Positions 9,127 through 16,468 of a DNA stretch of 64,000 nt are shown in pieces. The notes beneath the pieces are model-generated. The model did not search any database and was not told the origin of the DNA. It was given only the letters and a program-made list of their open reading frames with translations. The stretch is from contig NZ_LT962671.1 of NCBI RefSeq assembly GCF_900199545.1, positions 1,680,231 to 1,744,230 on the forward strand, written 5' to 3'. Source of the DNA: Raoultibacter massiliensis (GTDB taxonomy: Bacteria > Actinomycetota > Coriobacteriia > Coriobacteriales > Eggerthellaceae). The position numbers and the translations under genes are program-made. The stretch's first letter is position 1, and every line of letters starts with the position of its first letter.

Positions 9127-9381
9127 ATGGCCATAATCATCAGACTGGACAGGGCCATGGCCGAGAGAAAGGTCTCGCTGAAGGATTTGGCCGAGAAGGT
9201 CGGCATAGCGGACGTCAACCTCTCGAGGTTCAAGACGGGGAAAGTCAAGGCTGTCAGGTTCTCCACGCTCGACGCGATATGCAGGCACCTCCAGTGCCAG
9301 CCGGGCGACATCCTGGAATATACCGACAACCCGGACGAGATGGGGCTTGCGTGCTACAGGCTCGAAGACGAAGACTCATGA
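9127..9381 (+). CDS. Cro/CI-type (YozG-like) DNA-binding protein
   Basis: 84 residues, essentially one helix-turn-helix domain: VSLKDLAEKVGIADVNLSRFKTGKVKAVRFSTLDAICRHLQCQPGDILEY. This is the YozG/YobE-type Xre repressor that normally accompanies DUF2975. An AGGTG site lies 7 bases before the ATG, and the gene starts 8 bases after the DUF2975 remnant stops. It probably autoregulates this pair. The codon mix includes more AGG and fewer GC-ending choices than neighbours, a weak hint of transfer. Confidence 0.85.
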   Translation: MAIIIRLDRAMAERKVSLKDLAEKVGIADVNLSRFKTGKVKAVRFSTLDAICRHLQCQPGDILEYTDNPDEMGLACYRLEDEDS

Positions 9382-9504
9382 TTCGGATATTTATGCTTAT
9401 ATTCTCGGCCGCCTCTTCTGAAAAACTAATACTGCATTCTTTTGAAAACTGATCCTCCATGATGAGACTCTCCCCAATCTGTTCGCCTCGAGGCACCCCC
9501 CCCC

Positions 9505-9552
9505 GGTTCTCTTCGAAAATGAACAAGCATTAGTTCATTTTCGAAGAGAACC
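9505..9552. repeat. Perfect 20-bp hairpin, 8-nt loop
   Basis: Bases 9505-9524 and 9533-9552 are exact reverse complements (arms begin GGTTCTCTTCG) around the loop AAGCATTA. A C-run precedes it and no T-run follows on either strand, so it is not a standard terminator. It sits immediately before the dead polymerase gene and may be the end of a small mobile element or a scar of insertion. Its GAAC/GTTC halves are spaced 8 bases apart, not the 4 of a LexA box. Confidence 0.75.
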
Positions 9553-9574
9553 AGACATAACCGAACGCACAAGA

Positions 9575-9987
9575 CTGCGCAGCGACATAAACTGTTGCTA
9601 CGCGCAGATCGAGTACCCAGAACGCCCGGAGCCGCACAGCAGACCCGTAGTGGGCGGCGGCGACAAGGAAGCCTGCCACGGTATCATGCTCGCCAAGAAC
9701 CTCCTCGCAAAGGCCCTCGGAGTCGGAGCCGTCGGCACCCTTTAGTAGGCCCGCCGCAAATACCCGTACCTCGTGGTGCCACCCCCGGCTATCGGCTCAA
9801 TGCACGGGTGTCGGCCGAGGCCCGAAGGATCCACTACGACCATACCGACCCCATCGAGCTGTTTGGCTTCGACGAAGAGTGGCTCTACATCACCGGCTCG
9901 CCGCACTGCCTCGGATGCACTTTCGGCCTTCCTGACATGCGCCGGAAGCTCTGCTGCGCGGGCGATTTCAAGAAGATCGGCAAGTAA
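9575..9987 (+). pseudogene. Y-family DNA polymerase (DinB/ImuB-like) remnant
   Basis: Translation from about 9575 gives SDINCCYAQIEYPERPE, then GGDKEACHGIMLAKNLLAKALGVG, matching the D.N.FYASVE and GI.LAKS..AK..GV motifs at the N-terminus of Y-family polymerases. Two adjacent in-frame stops (TAGTAG, 9743-9748) follow, then ARRKYPYLVVVPP-like sequence, a frameshift near 9780-9800, and then ARRIHYDHTDPIELFGFDEEWLYITGS, the conserved second carboxylate region (D-E). After ITGS the similarity is lost and the frame closes at 9987. Only about the first third of a polymerase remains, with three lesions, so this is a clear pseudogene. Family is certain; which member is not. Confidence 0.75.
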
Positions 9988-10584
9988 ATCGAGAGAGCAT
10001 GATCTACAAGAGCGCGAGGCCTTCGTGCCTCGCGAAGCGATGCGGGCGAATCTTCCAGAGGCCTCGTCAAGGGCTTTGGCCACGGCTCCTTCGATGGCAT
10101 CGTGCTGGGCTGCGCCCACCAGGATCAAGTCTCTGATTGCTGCCGACCTATTGCCGCGGAATACGAGAGGGCGATCCCAATTACCCGCTGCAGTTCGCTG
10201 CGGCGCGAAATTGAAGCATCGGATCAGACATAGTACCTTCTCGAAGTAGCAATACGGCATTCGAATATCCGTATTACAATCCGTTATTCAGTCAGCCTGA
10301 TATGTGGCAAATATGCACTATCGAGATTTATCGTTCTACCAGCGTTTTCGACGCGCCGAAAATCGTTCGAATGCACATTCGTGTGCATTTCCCTTAACCT
10401 GCTTCTCCTCTTGAGATGAAAAGCGCGCGAAGCGTATCGATCGTTCGGGAGCCAGCTTTCCTCAGCAGGGTCTGTCGACTTGCGGGAAGCTGCGCATGCG
10501 GAAGGGAAGGACCCGGCAATATCTTTCCACATGCCGGGGCGGTCTTGAGCAGGGGACTCGGGACGGAGGCGGGTCGGGCATAGC
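9988..10584. other. Gene-poor stretch, no supported gene
   Basis: About 600 bp between the dead polymerase and the terminator at 10585. Frames of 60-80 codons exist on both strands without ribosome sites or family motifs. One plus-strand reading near 10070-10120 gives GSFDGIVLGCAHQD, faintly like the LGCTH motif of racemases, but nothing around it supports a gene. Probably decayed DNA. Confidence 0.5.
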
Positions 10585-10619
10585 CTAACCGCGCTGCAGG
10601 TAGCCTGCAGCGCGGTTAG
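10585..10619 (-). terminator. Hairpin after the 10633-11028 gene
   Basis: Perfect 16-bp arms (10585-10600 and 10604-10619, CTAACCGCGC...) with a 3-base loop, 14 bases beyond the stop of the gene read leftwards. No clear T-run, so termination is inferred from position and stability. Confidence 0.6.
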
Positions 10620-10632
10620 CGACAGCGGGTTT

Positions 10633-11028
10633 TCAGGAGCCGGTACCGCCCTCCCCTATTTCCAAGTAATAGGCTATGGCGACGCATTCGGAGAAAGGAA
10701 TCAGATAGCCGGCCTTTACGGTTCGCCCGACTTCCAGCTCATCAATGTTTCCATGCAAGGTAAACACGGTTGAATAGTCCACCGAAAGACACCCGTCCCC
10801 GATGCCCTCCTTATTGCCCGAATCGACCGTCATCGTGAATACCATCGCATCGGAATCCACATAGATTACCTTACCCGTCGTGTAGAACATATGGTCGCTC
10901 GGGCCCGTTCCGGCGTTGGAAACCCTGATCACATGCCAGAGCAAGAAACCTCCTGCAACGACGGCTAAGCTTCCCGTTATTGCGAACGCGATTGCTAGTG
11001 CTTTCGTCGATTTTCTTTTAATGGCCAT
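10633..11028 (-). CDS. Membrane-anchored protein of unknown function
   Basis: 131 residues. A basic start (MAIKRKSTK) and one hydrophobic segment (residues 9-32, ALAIAFAITGSLAVVAGGFLLWHVI) are followed by about 95 residues outside the membrane that read as beta-rich (TTGKVIYVDSDAMVFTMTVDSG). No family recognised. GGAAG lies 7 bases before the ATG. It is followed by a strong hairpin and lies about 100 bases downstream of the C10-like peptidase on the same strand, so it may belong with that export cluster. Confidence 0.65.
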   Translation of the reverse strand: MAIKRKSTKALAIAFAITGSLAVVAGGFLLWHVIRVSNAGTGPSDHMFYTTGKVIYVDSDAMVFTMTVDSGNKEGIGDGCLSVDYSTVFTLHGNIDELEVGRTVKAGYLIPFSECVAIAYYLEIGEGGTGS

Positions 11029-11132
11029 GCATCACTTCCGATCTTTGGAAGTCTCTGCATAGAGAGGATCGGCTAAATTCGCATATCCTCTCCATGCGGA
11101 TAATCAATTAATCGTCGAGCCTAAGAAATAAA

Positions 11133-12266
11133 CTACCAGATTGCGATAGCGGTCATGTCGCGATAGTAGCTTGAATCGTAGTTGAGAATTCGCGTGTTGC
11201 CATTCCAGCCATCACAAACCGATAGACAATTCAAGGAACCCGATCCATCTTTAGCGTTTAAGGTCATATATCCGGTAACGGCCATGGCGTGCCCAATATC
11301 TGAGTCGGCTGCCAGACCAGCGCCAAAGATGGACATATTGCCGTCATCGATCGAGTCCCTGTATACGTTCATCCCAGGAAAGAGAAAATGATTCGCATAG
11401 TTCAGATTCTTCCCGCGAGCTTTCGCGTAGGCAACGATTGCCGGACCAGCATTCTTCATATTAGTGGAACCGTAGGAGATGCCGTTCTCTACTTTGTACA
11501 CTGTTGTCGACGAAAGATTCCAAAGCTCTGCATAGTCCGACTTCAATCCGCTTGTTCCGCCCGTAGACACGAAATGACTGCTGACCGTCAGCATTGCCGA
11601 TACAACGCAGGCATACGTTCCGGTAGTTGATTCAACTAAAGGTTCGCTGTACGTTTGGTATCCCGACACCGCGTTTGCCTGACCGACGTTATAGTCTTTG
11701 TACACAACAGTTGCGTCTACGAAGCACTGGTTCCAACTTGTCGGCTTACTCGAACGTGTGCTTGCAGAGTTAACGGTAACACCCTCAGCTTCGGCATCAA
11801 CGATTTCTCCAAAATTTGTGAAGCCCAGTTCCGTTTCATCATCAATGAGGGCGTACGTTACCATATCGAGCTTGTAAAACTTCTTCTCACCACCAGATCG
11901 GGTCGCAGGAGCGAGCTCTGTTGATGTCATGTAAGGGCTTGTGGCTTCCTCGCCGTAGGCGAACTCTGCGATCCCCGAATCGCTGTCGAAGTCGTAAACA
12001 ACATATCCGTAGGGCGTTCCGTCGCAATATGCATGAACAACGTAACCCGAAGCTTGGCCGTCCTTGTTGTACAGCTTTATCGGGTCTGCCGCCGTCACCT
12101 GCTGGTCGGGCACAACCGTACTAAAAAACCTTTCTCCCATGTCGACGGCTACGGCGTCGTCGACAAGAACTTTTCCGTCGGTCCCATCATCCGCATACGC
12201 CGGAAACGCGATGAAGACGGCAGAGAGGACTCCTACTATGAATGCGACAATGCGTTTTCTATTCAT
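11133..12266 (-). CDS. Secreted C10-like (streptopain-type) cysteine peptidase
   Basis: 377 residues with a Sec signal peptide (residues 1-25, cleavage likely after AYA). Residues 60-115 (KLYNKDGQASGYVVHAYCDG) look like the inhibitory propeptide of C10 peptidases. The catalytic part has ATYACVV-like Cys-220 in TGTYACVVSAML, matching the C10 CVATAM pattern, His-326 in GHAMAVTGY, and a late VCDGWNGN segment that would supply the Asn/Trp of the active site. A proteolytic role outside the cell is likely; substrates are unknown. The ribosome site and spacing (AGGATAAATTATG) are identical to those of the next upstream gene, suggesting joint expression. Distant similarity, so moderate confidence. 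Confidence 0.65.
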   Translation of the reverse strand: MNRKRIVAFIVGVLSAVFIAFPAYADDGTDGKVLVDDAVAVDMGERFFSTVVPDQQVTAADPIKLYNKDGQASGYVVHAYCDGTPYGYVVYDFDSDSGIAEFAYGEEATSPYMTSTELAPATRSGGEKKFYKLDMVTYALIDDETELGFTNFGEIVDAEAEGVTVNSASTRSSKPTSWNQCFVDATVVYKDYNVGQANAVSGYQTYSEPLVESTTGTYACVVSAMLTVSSHFVSTGGTSGLKSDYAELWNLSSTTVYKVENGISYGSTNMKNAGPAIVAYAKARGKNLNYANHFLFPGMNVYRDSIDDGNMSIFGAGLAADSDIGHAMAVTGYMTLNAKDGSGSLNCLSVCDGWNGNTRILNYDSSYYRDMTAIAIW

Positions 12267-12332
12267 AATTTATCCTCGATTCCTATCATATCTCGATGTG
12301 GCTTGATTGGCGGTCAAGGCCGTCGCTGGCTC

Positions 12333-13055
12333 CTATTCCAGATAGAGATCCACTTGATAGTTGAAACCCTGCCCGGTCAGTATGTTGAAGCCTGCTCCCC
12401 CGACGCCGCCTCCACACGTATAGAGATCCGCTGAGTGGTCGAACGAAATCGCAGGAAACCCGCTTTCAATCGTCACGCGTTGGCCATTGAACATCTCCTG
12501 AATGAACCTGTCCTTTTGCATCATCGCGTAGAAAGTGTTGTTGTAAGTAATGAACGGGCTTTTCTGCGAAACCTCGAATGTTCCTCGCTGTATCTGAACG
12601 GTGCTGGCATCAGTGCCCCAGTCGACTCCGAGGGTTATCTTCGCATTCATCTCGACATCGGGACCGAGTTCACGAGTTTCTTCAACGTACCCCGACTTGA
12701 TTGCGTTCTCGATCATCGAATCCGTTACCGGGAACACATATCTAATCACGGCGGTGTAACCGGCGCTATTGTCCCTCAAGTCTCTCGATACGTTATTGAT
12801 CTGCACGTAGGGTTCTACTCCTGGACAGCTTGCAATAGATGCAGCATCGACACTGTTTGTTTCGGCGAGGAGCTCGCCCGTTGAGGAATCGGTAATGCTG
12901 GCCTTTACTATCGGGAAGGCGGTTGAGCGGCCCGCCTCCTCACCTGCAAGAGCTTTAGCTGGTGAGGCGGCTGCGACCGCAAGCAAGCCAGCAGCGCCGA
13001 ACGCTCCGAATTTCAGTAGGTCCCTGCGGGAATAGAATATCTTGTTCTCAGCCAT
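12333..13055 (-). CDS. Tat-exported protein of unknown function
   Basis: 240 residues. The N-terminus has a twin-arginine signal (YSRRDLLKFGAFGAAGLLAVAAASPAKALA), so it is exported folded. The rest is mostly beta-like and shows no cofactor motif; there is one CPGVEP and a YTCGGGVGGAGF stretch near the C-terminus. No family recognised. It lies 66 bases upstream of the C10-like peptidase on the same strand with the same AGGATAAATTATG start region, so it may be a partner, inhibitor or substrate of that enzyme; this is only inference from context. Confidence 0.7.
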   Translation of the reverse strand: MAENKIFYSRRDLLKFGAFGAAGLLAVAAASPAKALAGEEAGRSTAFPIVKASITDSSTGELLAETNSVDAASIASCPGVEPYVQINNVSRDLRDNSAGYTAVIRYVFPVTDSMIENAIKSGYVEETRELGPDVEMNAKITLGVDWGTDASTVQIQRGTFEVSQKSPFITYNNTFYAMMQKDRFIQEMFNGQRVTIESGFPAISFDHSADLYTCGGGVGGAGFNILTGQGFNYQVDLYLE

Positions 13056-13499
13056 AATTTATCCTTTACTGTTTCCTTGATGAGCAATAACCGAAACTCA
13101 AGAAAAGAGGGAAAAGACCGCCGTGCCGGCATTCCTTCTTCTTTTGGTTAGTAGATACCCGCATAGGCATCAGCTCCTCAAGTAAGAAAACGCTATTCCA
13201 AATATAATGATTAAGATAGTAATTTTAACGAATAACATTATATAACTAATGTAATTATAAATCAAAACGAGGCGATAATTCAGAGGACCGAAGAGGCCCA
13301 ACCATGCTCGAACACAAGGTCGCGGATTCTTCGCTGGTTTTGCGCCGCGTGACCGTCCGCCATCCCGATGGTGTGAACGCATGCCTTTGATGCAATGCAA
13401 TTAATCCACGTCGGAAAATATACGTACCTACGTATTCCGTAGAACCCGCCTTGCTGGGAGTGAAACCTTATGCTTTGACAGCCTAATACCCGAGCAGAG
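13056..13499. other. AT-rich intergenic region
   Basis: A gene-free stretch with markedly AT-rich sequence at 13185-13265, unlike the GC-rich surroundings. It probably holds the promoter of the Tat-protein/peptidase pair (leftward) and may hold the 5' guide part of the RNA that follows. No coding frame is convincing. Confidence 0.5.
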
Positions 13500-13860
13500 A
13501 CGCGGACGAACCCCATGTTATCGGGCGACGAGAGAATGGGCGGTCATGCACTGGTAGTCACCCGGGTTGCAGGGAGGTGAAAACGCTCCCTTGTACCGGG
13601 AGCCCAGCGATAAGGAGGTCTAGATGGGTTTTTGGTAAACGGCCGTGGAACTCGAGGCGCTTGGCGTGCTTGTCGACAAAGCGATATCCAAGTAGAGGTT
13701 GCGCCGATCGCACCACTGTCGGAAGCTTCCAGGCATTGCATCTAGCCTTGCAGACCCCAGGACTGGGGTCTGCGTTAGCATGCCCTACTTCCGATCCGAG
13801 CGGCAGGGTCGGAAGCCTCAAGAGGATGCCGAAGCGAACTCGCAAGGGCTAACGTAACGC
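13500..13860 (+). ncRNA. Orphan HEARO / omega RNA (IscB guide-RNA class)
   Basis: The plus strand carries the ordered sequence blocks of the HEARO (omega) RNA class: GGGAG-GTGAAAACG-CTCCC (13572-13590, a stem with the conserved GTGAAAAC loop), ATGGGTTTTTGGTAAAC (13624-13640) and GTGGAACTCGAGGCGC (13645-13660). Further stems follow: 13750-13760 with 13763-13773 (11 bp), and 13788-13797 with 13806-13815 (10 bp). Such RNAs normally lie just upstream of iscB and guide that nuclease with a spacer at their 5' end. Here no IscB, RuvC or HNH frame exists on either side. The ends are not certain: the core is 13555-13740, and the guide would lie immediately 5' of it. Confidence 0.72.
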
Positions 13861-13875
13861 TTTAGGCCCAGATTT

Positions 13876-13910
13876 GTACGGATAAATGCAATGGTTGCAT
13901 TTATCCGTAC
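13876..13910. repeat. Perfect 16-bp hairpin downstream of the omega RNA
   Basis: Arms 13876-13891 and 13895-13910 (GTACGGATAAATGCAA) pair perfectly around TGG. No T-run follows. It could be the right-end hairpin of an IS200/IS605-like element that carried the omega RNA, or a terminator for it; it also lies in the leader of the EAL gene. Confidence 0.65.
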
Positions 13911-14059
13911 AGTGCTTCACTTGCGTTTGCAACCAACCCCGGTCCAAAAAGGCCAAAAAAGGGGGTTCAAAAAGTACTTTATACCTAACTATTTTTCTCA
14001 CTGTTCGAGCCGGAAGGCTATACTGGTTACGTATGCGTTCATCCCCCGAAAGGCTGCCC

Positions 14060-15859
14060 GTGAAACGGAGAAACCTCATCATCATCGCCGCCTGGTTTCT
14101 CGGCGCCATGCTCCTGCTCTGCCTCTTCTTCCAAATGCAAAGCTATGCGGGCATCATCAACGAAGCGGGCGTGATACGGGGAGGCGCGCAGCGCGTGGCC
14201 AAAATGGAGCTCATGGGCGAACATGCCGACAAGACCGCAAGCCGCGTTGACGACCTCTTGAACGATATTTCGGAGGATGAGAACAACCGCCCGCTCAAAA
14301 GCCCGGCAACGCTCGATTTCATCGAGAAGATCGACGCGACGCGCATCCAGTGGAATCTTATGAAAGACGAGATCGCCGCGCTCGATGCGGGCGAGGGTTC
14401 GACCGAGCGGCTGCTCGAGCTGAGCGAACGGCACTTCGAGCTGGCCGATGAGATGGTGTACGCCGCGCAGGCGCGCGCCGAGCAGGATTTCGCGGCTTCG
14501 TTTTTCTTCGGACTCGTCCTCATCCTCGCCGCCACCTCGCTCGTCCTTTTCCTCGAGCGCAGCAGCATGCGCCATGAGAAGATGGCTTACCGAACCGACC
14601 TGCTCACCAAGGGCATCAACCTCGCGGCGTTCGAGGGAGACGCCACAGCGCTGCTTGCTGGGTCGAAGGCCGATTCGTATCTCGCCGCCTACACCAACAT
14701 CACCAATTTCAGGATCATCAACGAATCTTACGGACACGACGCAGGAGACCGCATCATCATCGAAACGGGCGAGCTTCTCGAGGAGAGCTGCTCCGGCAAC
14801 GAACTGTGCGCCCACGCGAACGCCGATCATTTCGTGCTGCTCGTCAGAGACGTGCCAGGGCGAATACGCTCGATAGCAGACAAGCTGCAACGGCGACTGC
14901 AAGGCCAGGGAAACGCCAGCGCCTCGGAGGTATTTCGCTTCGGAGTCGGCGTGTGCAGAATTTCGGGGAGCATGGGGGTGACCGAAGCGATAAGCAACGC
15001 GACCGCCGCGCTCAAAGAAGGCAAGCTCGAGGACGGCATCGCCTGGTACGACAGCGCCTTCGAGGAAACGCTTCGCCGCAGAAACGATATCGTCAGGCAC
15101 ATGTCCGAAGGCATCCAGGATAACGAGTTCAAGCTCTACCTCCAGCCGCAGATCGATCTGAACACCAACGAGGTGGTCGGAGCCGAAGCGCTCTGCCGAT
15201 GGGATTCCAAGGCCCTCGGCTTCCTCATGCCCGACGGCTTCATACCGCTGTTCGAAAAGAACGGGCACATCGTCGATCTCGATCATTACATGCTCGAGCG
15301 GGCATGCGAAGCCTATCGGGATCTCGCGGCCGCAAAAGCGGCGCCGGCAACGTTCGCCGTCAACTTCTCCCGCAACACCCTCATCCAGCAAAGCTTCGCC
15401 GAGAGGCTAGGCGAAACGGTATCGCGCTACGGAATCGAGCGGCACCGACTCGAAATCGAAGTGACCGAAACCGTTTTTTCGGTTGACGAGAATGCAGTCG
15501 TAAGCATCGTCGAAACGCTGCACAGCCAAGGCTTCCGCATTTCGATGGATGATTTCGGAACAGGGTATTCCTCGCTCAGCCTGCTGCGCAAGCTGCCCAT
15601 CGACGTGCTGAAGCTCGACAGACGGTTCATTTCGCAGGAAAATGCGACGCCCCGCGAGGCGCGCGTGCTCCAAGGCATCATCGACCTCTCGCGCGATCTC
15701 GGCATCGCCACCGTCTGCGAGGGCATCGAAACGCCCGAGCAGGCCGAATCGCTCAGGGGCCTCGGCTGCACCGTCGGCCAGGGCTACCTGTTCGCCCGCC
15801 CGATGCCGGCCTCGGATTTCGCAGCGTTTCGAAAAGCATGGGACGAAGCCGAACGCTGA
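14060..15859 (+). CDS. Membrane c-di-GMP phosphodiesterase, degenerate GGDEF + EAL
   Basis: About 600 residues. One membrane segment at the N-terminus, a helical external or HAMP-less sensor region, a second membrane segment (ASFFFGLVLILAATSLVLF), then GGDEF and EAL domains. The GGDEF signature is replaced by NADHF, so cyclase activity is unlikely. The EAL domain keeps GAEALCRW, DDFGTGYSSLSLL, VLKLD and the late CEGIET glutamate, so c-di-GMP hydrolysis is expected. Start: GTG 14060 has GAAAGG 6 bases upstream; ATG 14033 is in frame but lies only 9 bases after a TATACT, so it would be leaderless. No neighbour suggests the output. Confidence 0.88.
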   Translation: MKRRNLIIIAAWFLGAMLLLCLFFQMQSYAGIINEAGVIRGGAQRVAKMELMGEHADKTASRVDDLLNDISEDENNRPLKSPATLDFIEKIDATRIQWNLMKDEIAALDAGEGSTERLLELSERHFELADEMVYAAQARAEQDFAASFFFGLVLILAATSLVLFLERSSMRHEKMAYRTDLLTKGINLAAFEGDATALLAGSKADSYLAAYTNITNFRIINESYGHDAGDRIIIETGELLEESCSGNELCAHANADHFVLLVRDVPGRIRSIADKLQRRLQGQGNASASEVFRFGVGVCRISGSMGVTEAISNATAALKEGKLEDGIAWYDSAFEETLRRRNDIVRHMSEGIQDNEFKLYLQPQIDLNTNEVVGAEALCRWDSKALGFLMPDGFIPLFEKNGHIVDLDHYMLERACEAYRDLAAAKAAPATFAVNFSRNTLIQQSFAERLGETVSRYGIERHRLEIEVTETVFSVDENAVVSIVETLHSQGFRISMDDFGTGYSSLSLLRKLPIDVLKLDRRFISQENATPREARVLQGIIDLSRDLGIATVCEGIETPEQAESLRGLGCTVGQGYLFARPMPASDFAAFRKAWDEAER

Positions 15860-15883
15860 TGGGCGCATGCTGCGAAATCGCGC

Positions 15884-15889
15884 TATAAT
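15884..15889 (+). promoter_or_regulatory. TATAAT -10 box giving a near-leaderless sufE
   Basis: A perfect TATAAT ends 10 bases before the sufE ATG, so transcription would begin within about 4 bases of the start codon. No ribosome site precedes the ATG. The -35 region is weak. Confidence 0.55.
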
Positions 15890-15899
15890 ATTGCCCGCC

Positions 15900-16316
15900 A
15901 TGGAAACAGCAGCAGAAGCGCAACAACGACTCATCGACGATTTCGCGGAATTCTCCGACGATCCGTTTTCCCTGTACGAGTACCTGCTCGGCTTTGCTGC
16001 CGACCTGCCGGTGATGCCCGACGAAGAAAAGAAGCGGGCTCGGCTCGTCGAGGGATGCCAGTCGCAAGTCTGGCTCAACGCGCATCGAGGCGCCGATGGG
16101 AACCTTGCAATCGCGCTCGACAGCGACACGCTCATCGTGCGCGGAGTGCTGCATGCGATCGTGCAGATTTACTCCGGTCGCCCCGACGGCGAGATCCGCA
16201 CGACGGATTTCACGTTTCTCGAACAGACCGAGCTCGCCGATCTGTTCTCCGCAGAGCGGCAAAGCGGCATCGAAGCCGTCATGAGGGATATCAGAAAGGC
16301 AGTCGCCGAAGTCTAG
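15900..16316 (+). CDS. sufE: SufE-family cysteine desulfurase activator
   Basis: 138 residues. SufE accepts persulfide sulfur from the desulfurase SufS for Fe-S cluster assembly. The sulfur-accepting Cys is in RLVEGCQSQVWL, the family hallmark; WLNAHRG, SDTLIVRGVLHAIVQIYSG and FLEQTELADLFS follow as usual. Start at ATG 15900, which gives a normal family N-terminus; there is no ribosome site but a TATAAT lies 10 bases upstream, so the message is probably leaderless. No sufS is beside it. Confidence 0.9.
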   Translation: METAAEAQQRLIDDFAEFSDDPFSLYEYLLGFAADLPVMPDEEKKRARLVEGCQSQVWLNAHRGADGNLAIALDSDTLIVRGVLHAIVQIYSGRPDGEIRTTDFTFLEQTELADLFSAERQSGIEAVMRDIRKAVAEV

Positions 16317-16468
16317 GGAACCGCGCTCTCGGAATCGACAACCCGCTTCACCCGAACCATCCAATCGCCCTTGCAGAAAAGCGCCCCGAACACGCGGGCG
16401 AACGCTCGCATGCTCGGGGCACCGCATCGATCGAGGAGGAGGACTCGCAGCAAAGCCCTTCTCGCAGG

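Noticed and set aside
9505..9552. LexA box in the hairpin before the dead polymerase
   Set aside because: GAAC and GTTC halves are 8 bases apart, whereas the Gram-positive LexA box needs 4.
10070..10120. Possible racemase remnant (FDGIVLGCAH)
   Set aside because: Only a ten-residue resemblance to the racemase LGCTH motif with nothing supporting on either side.
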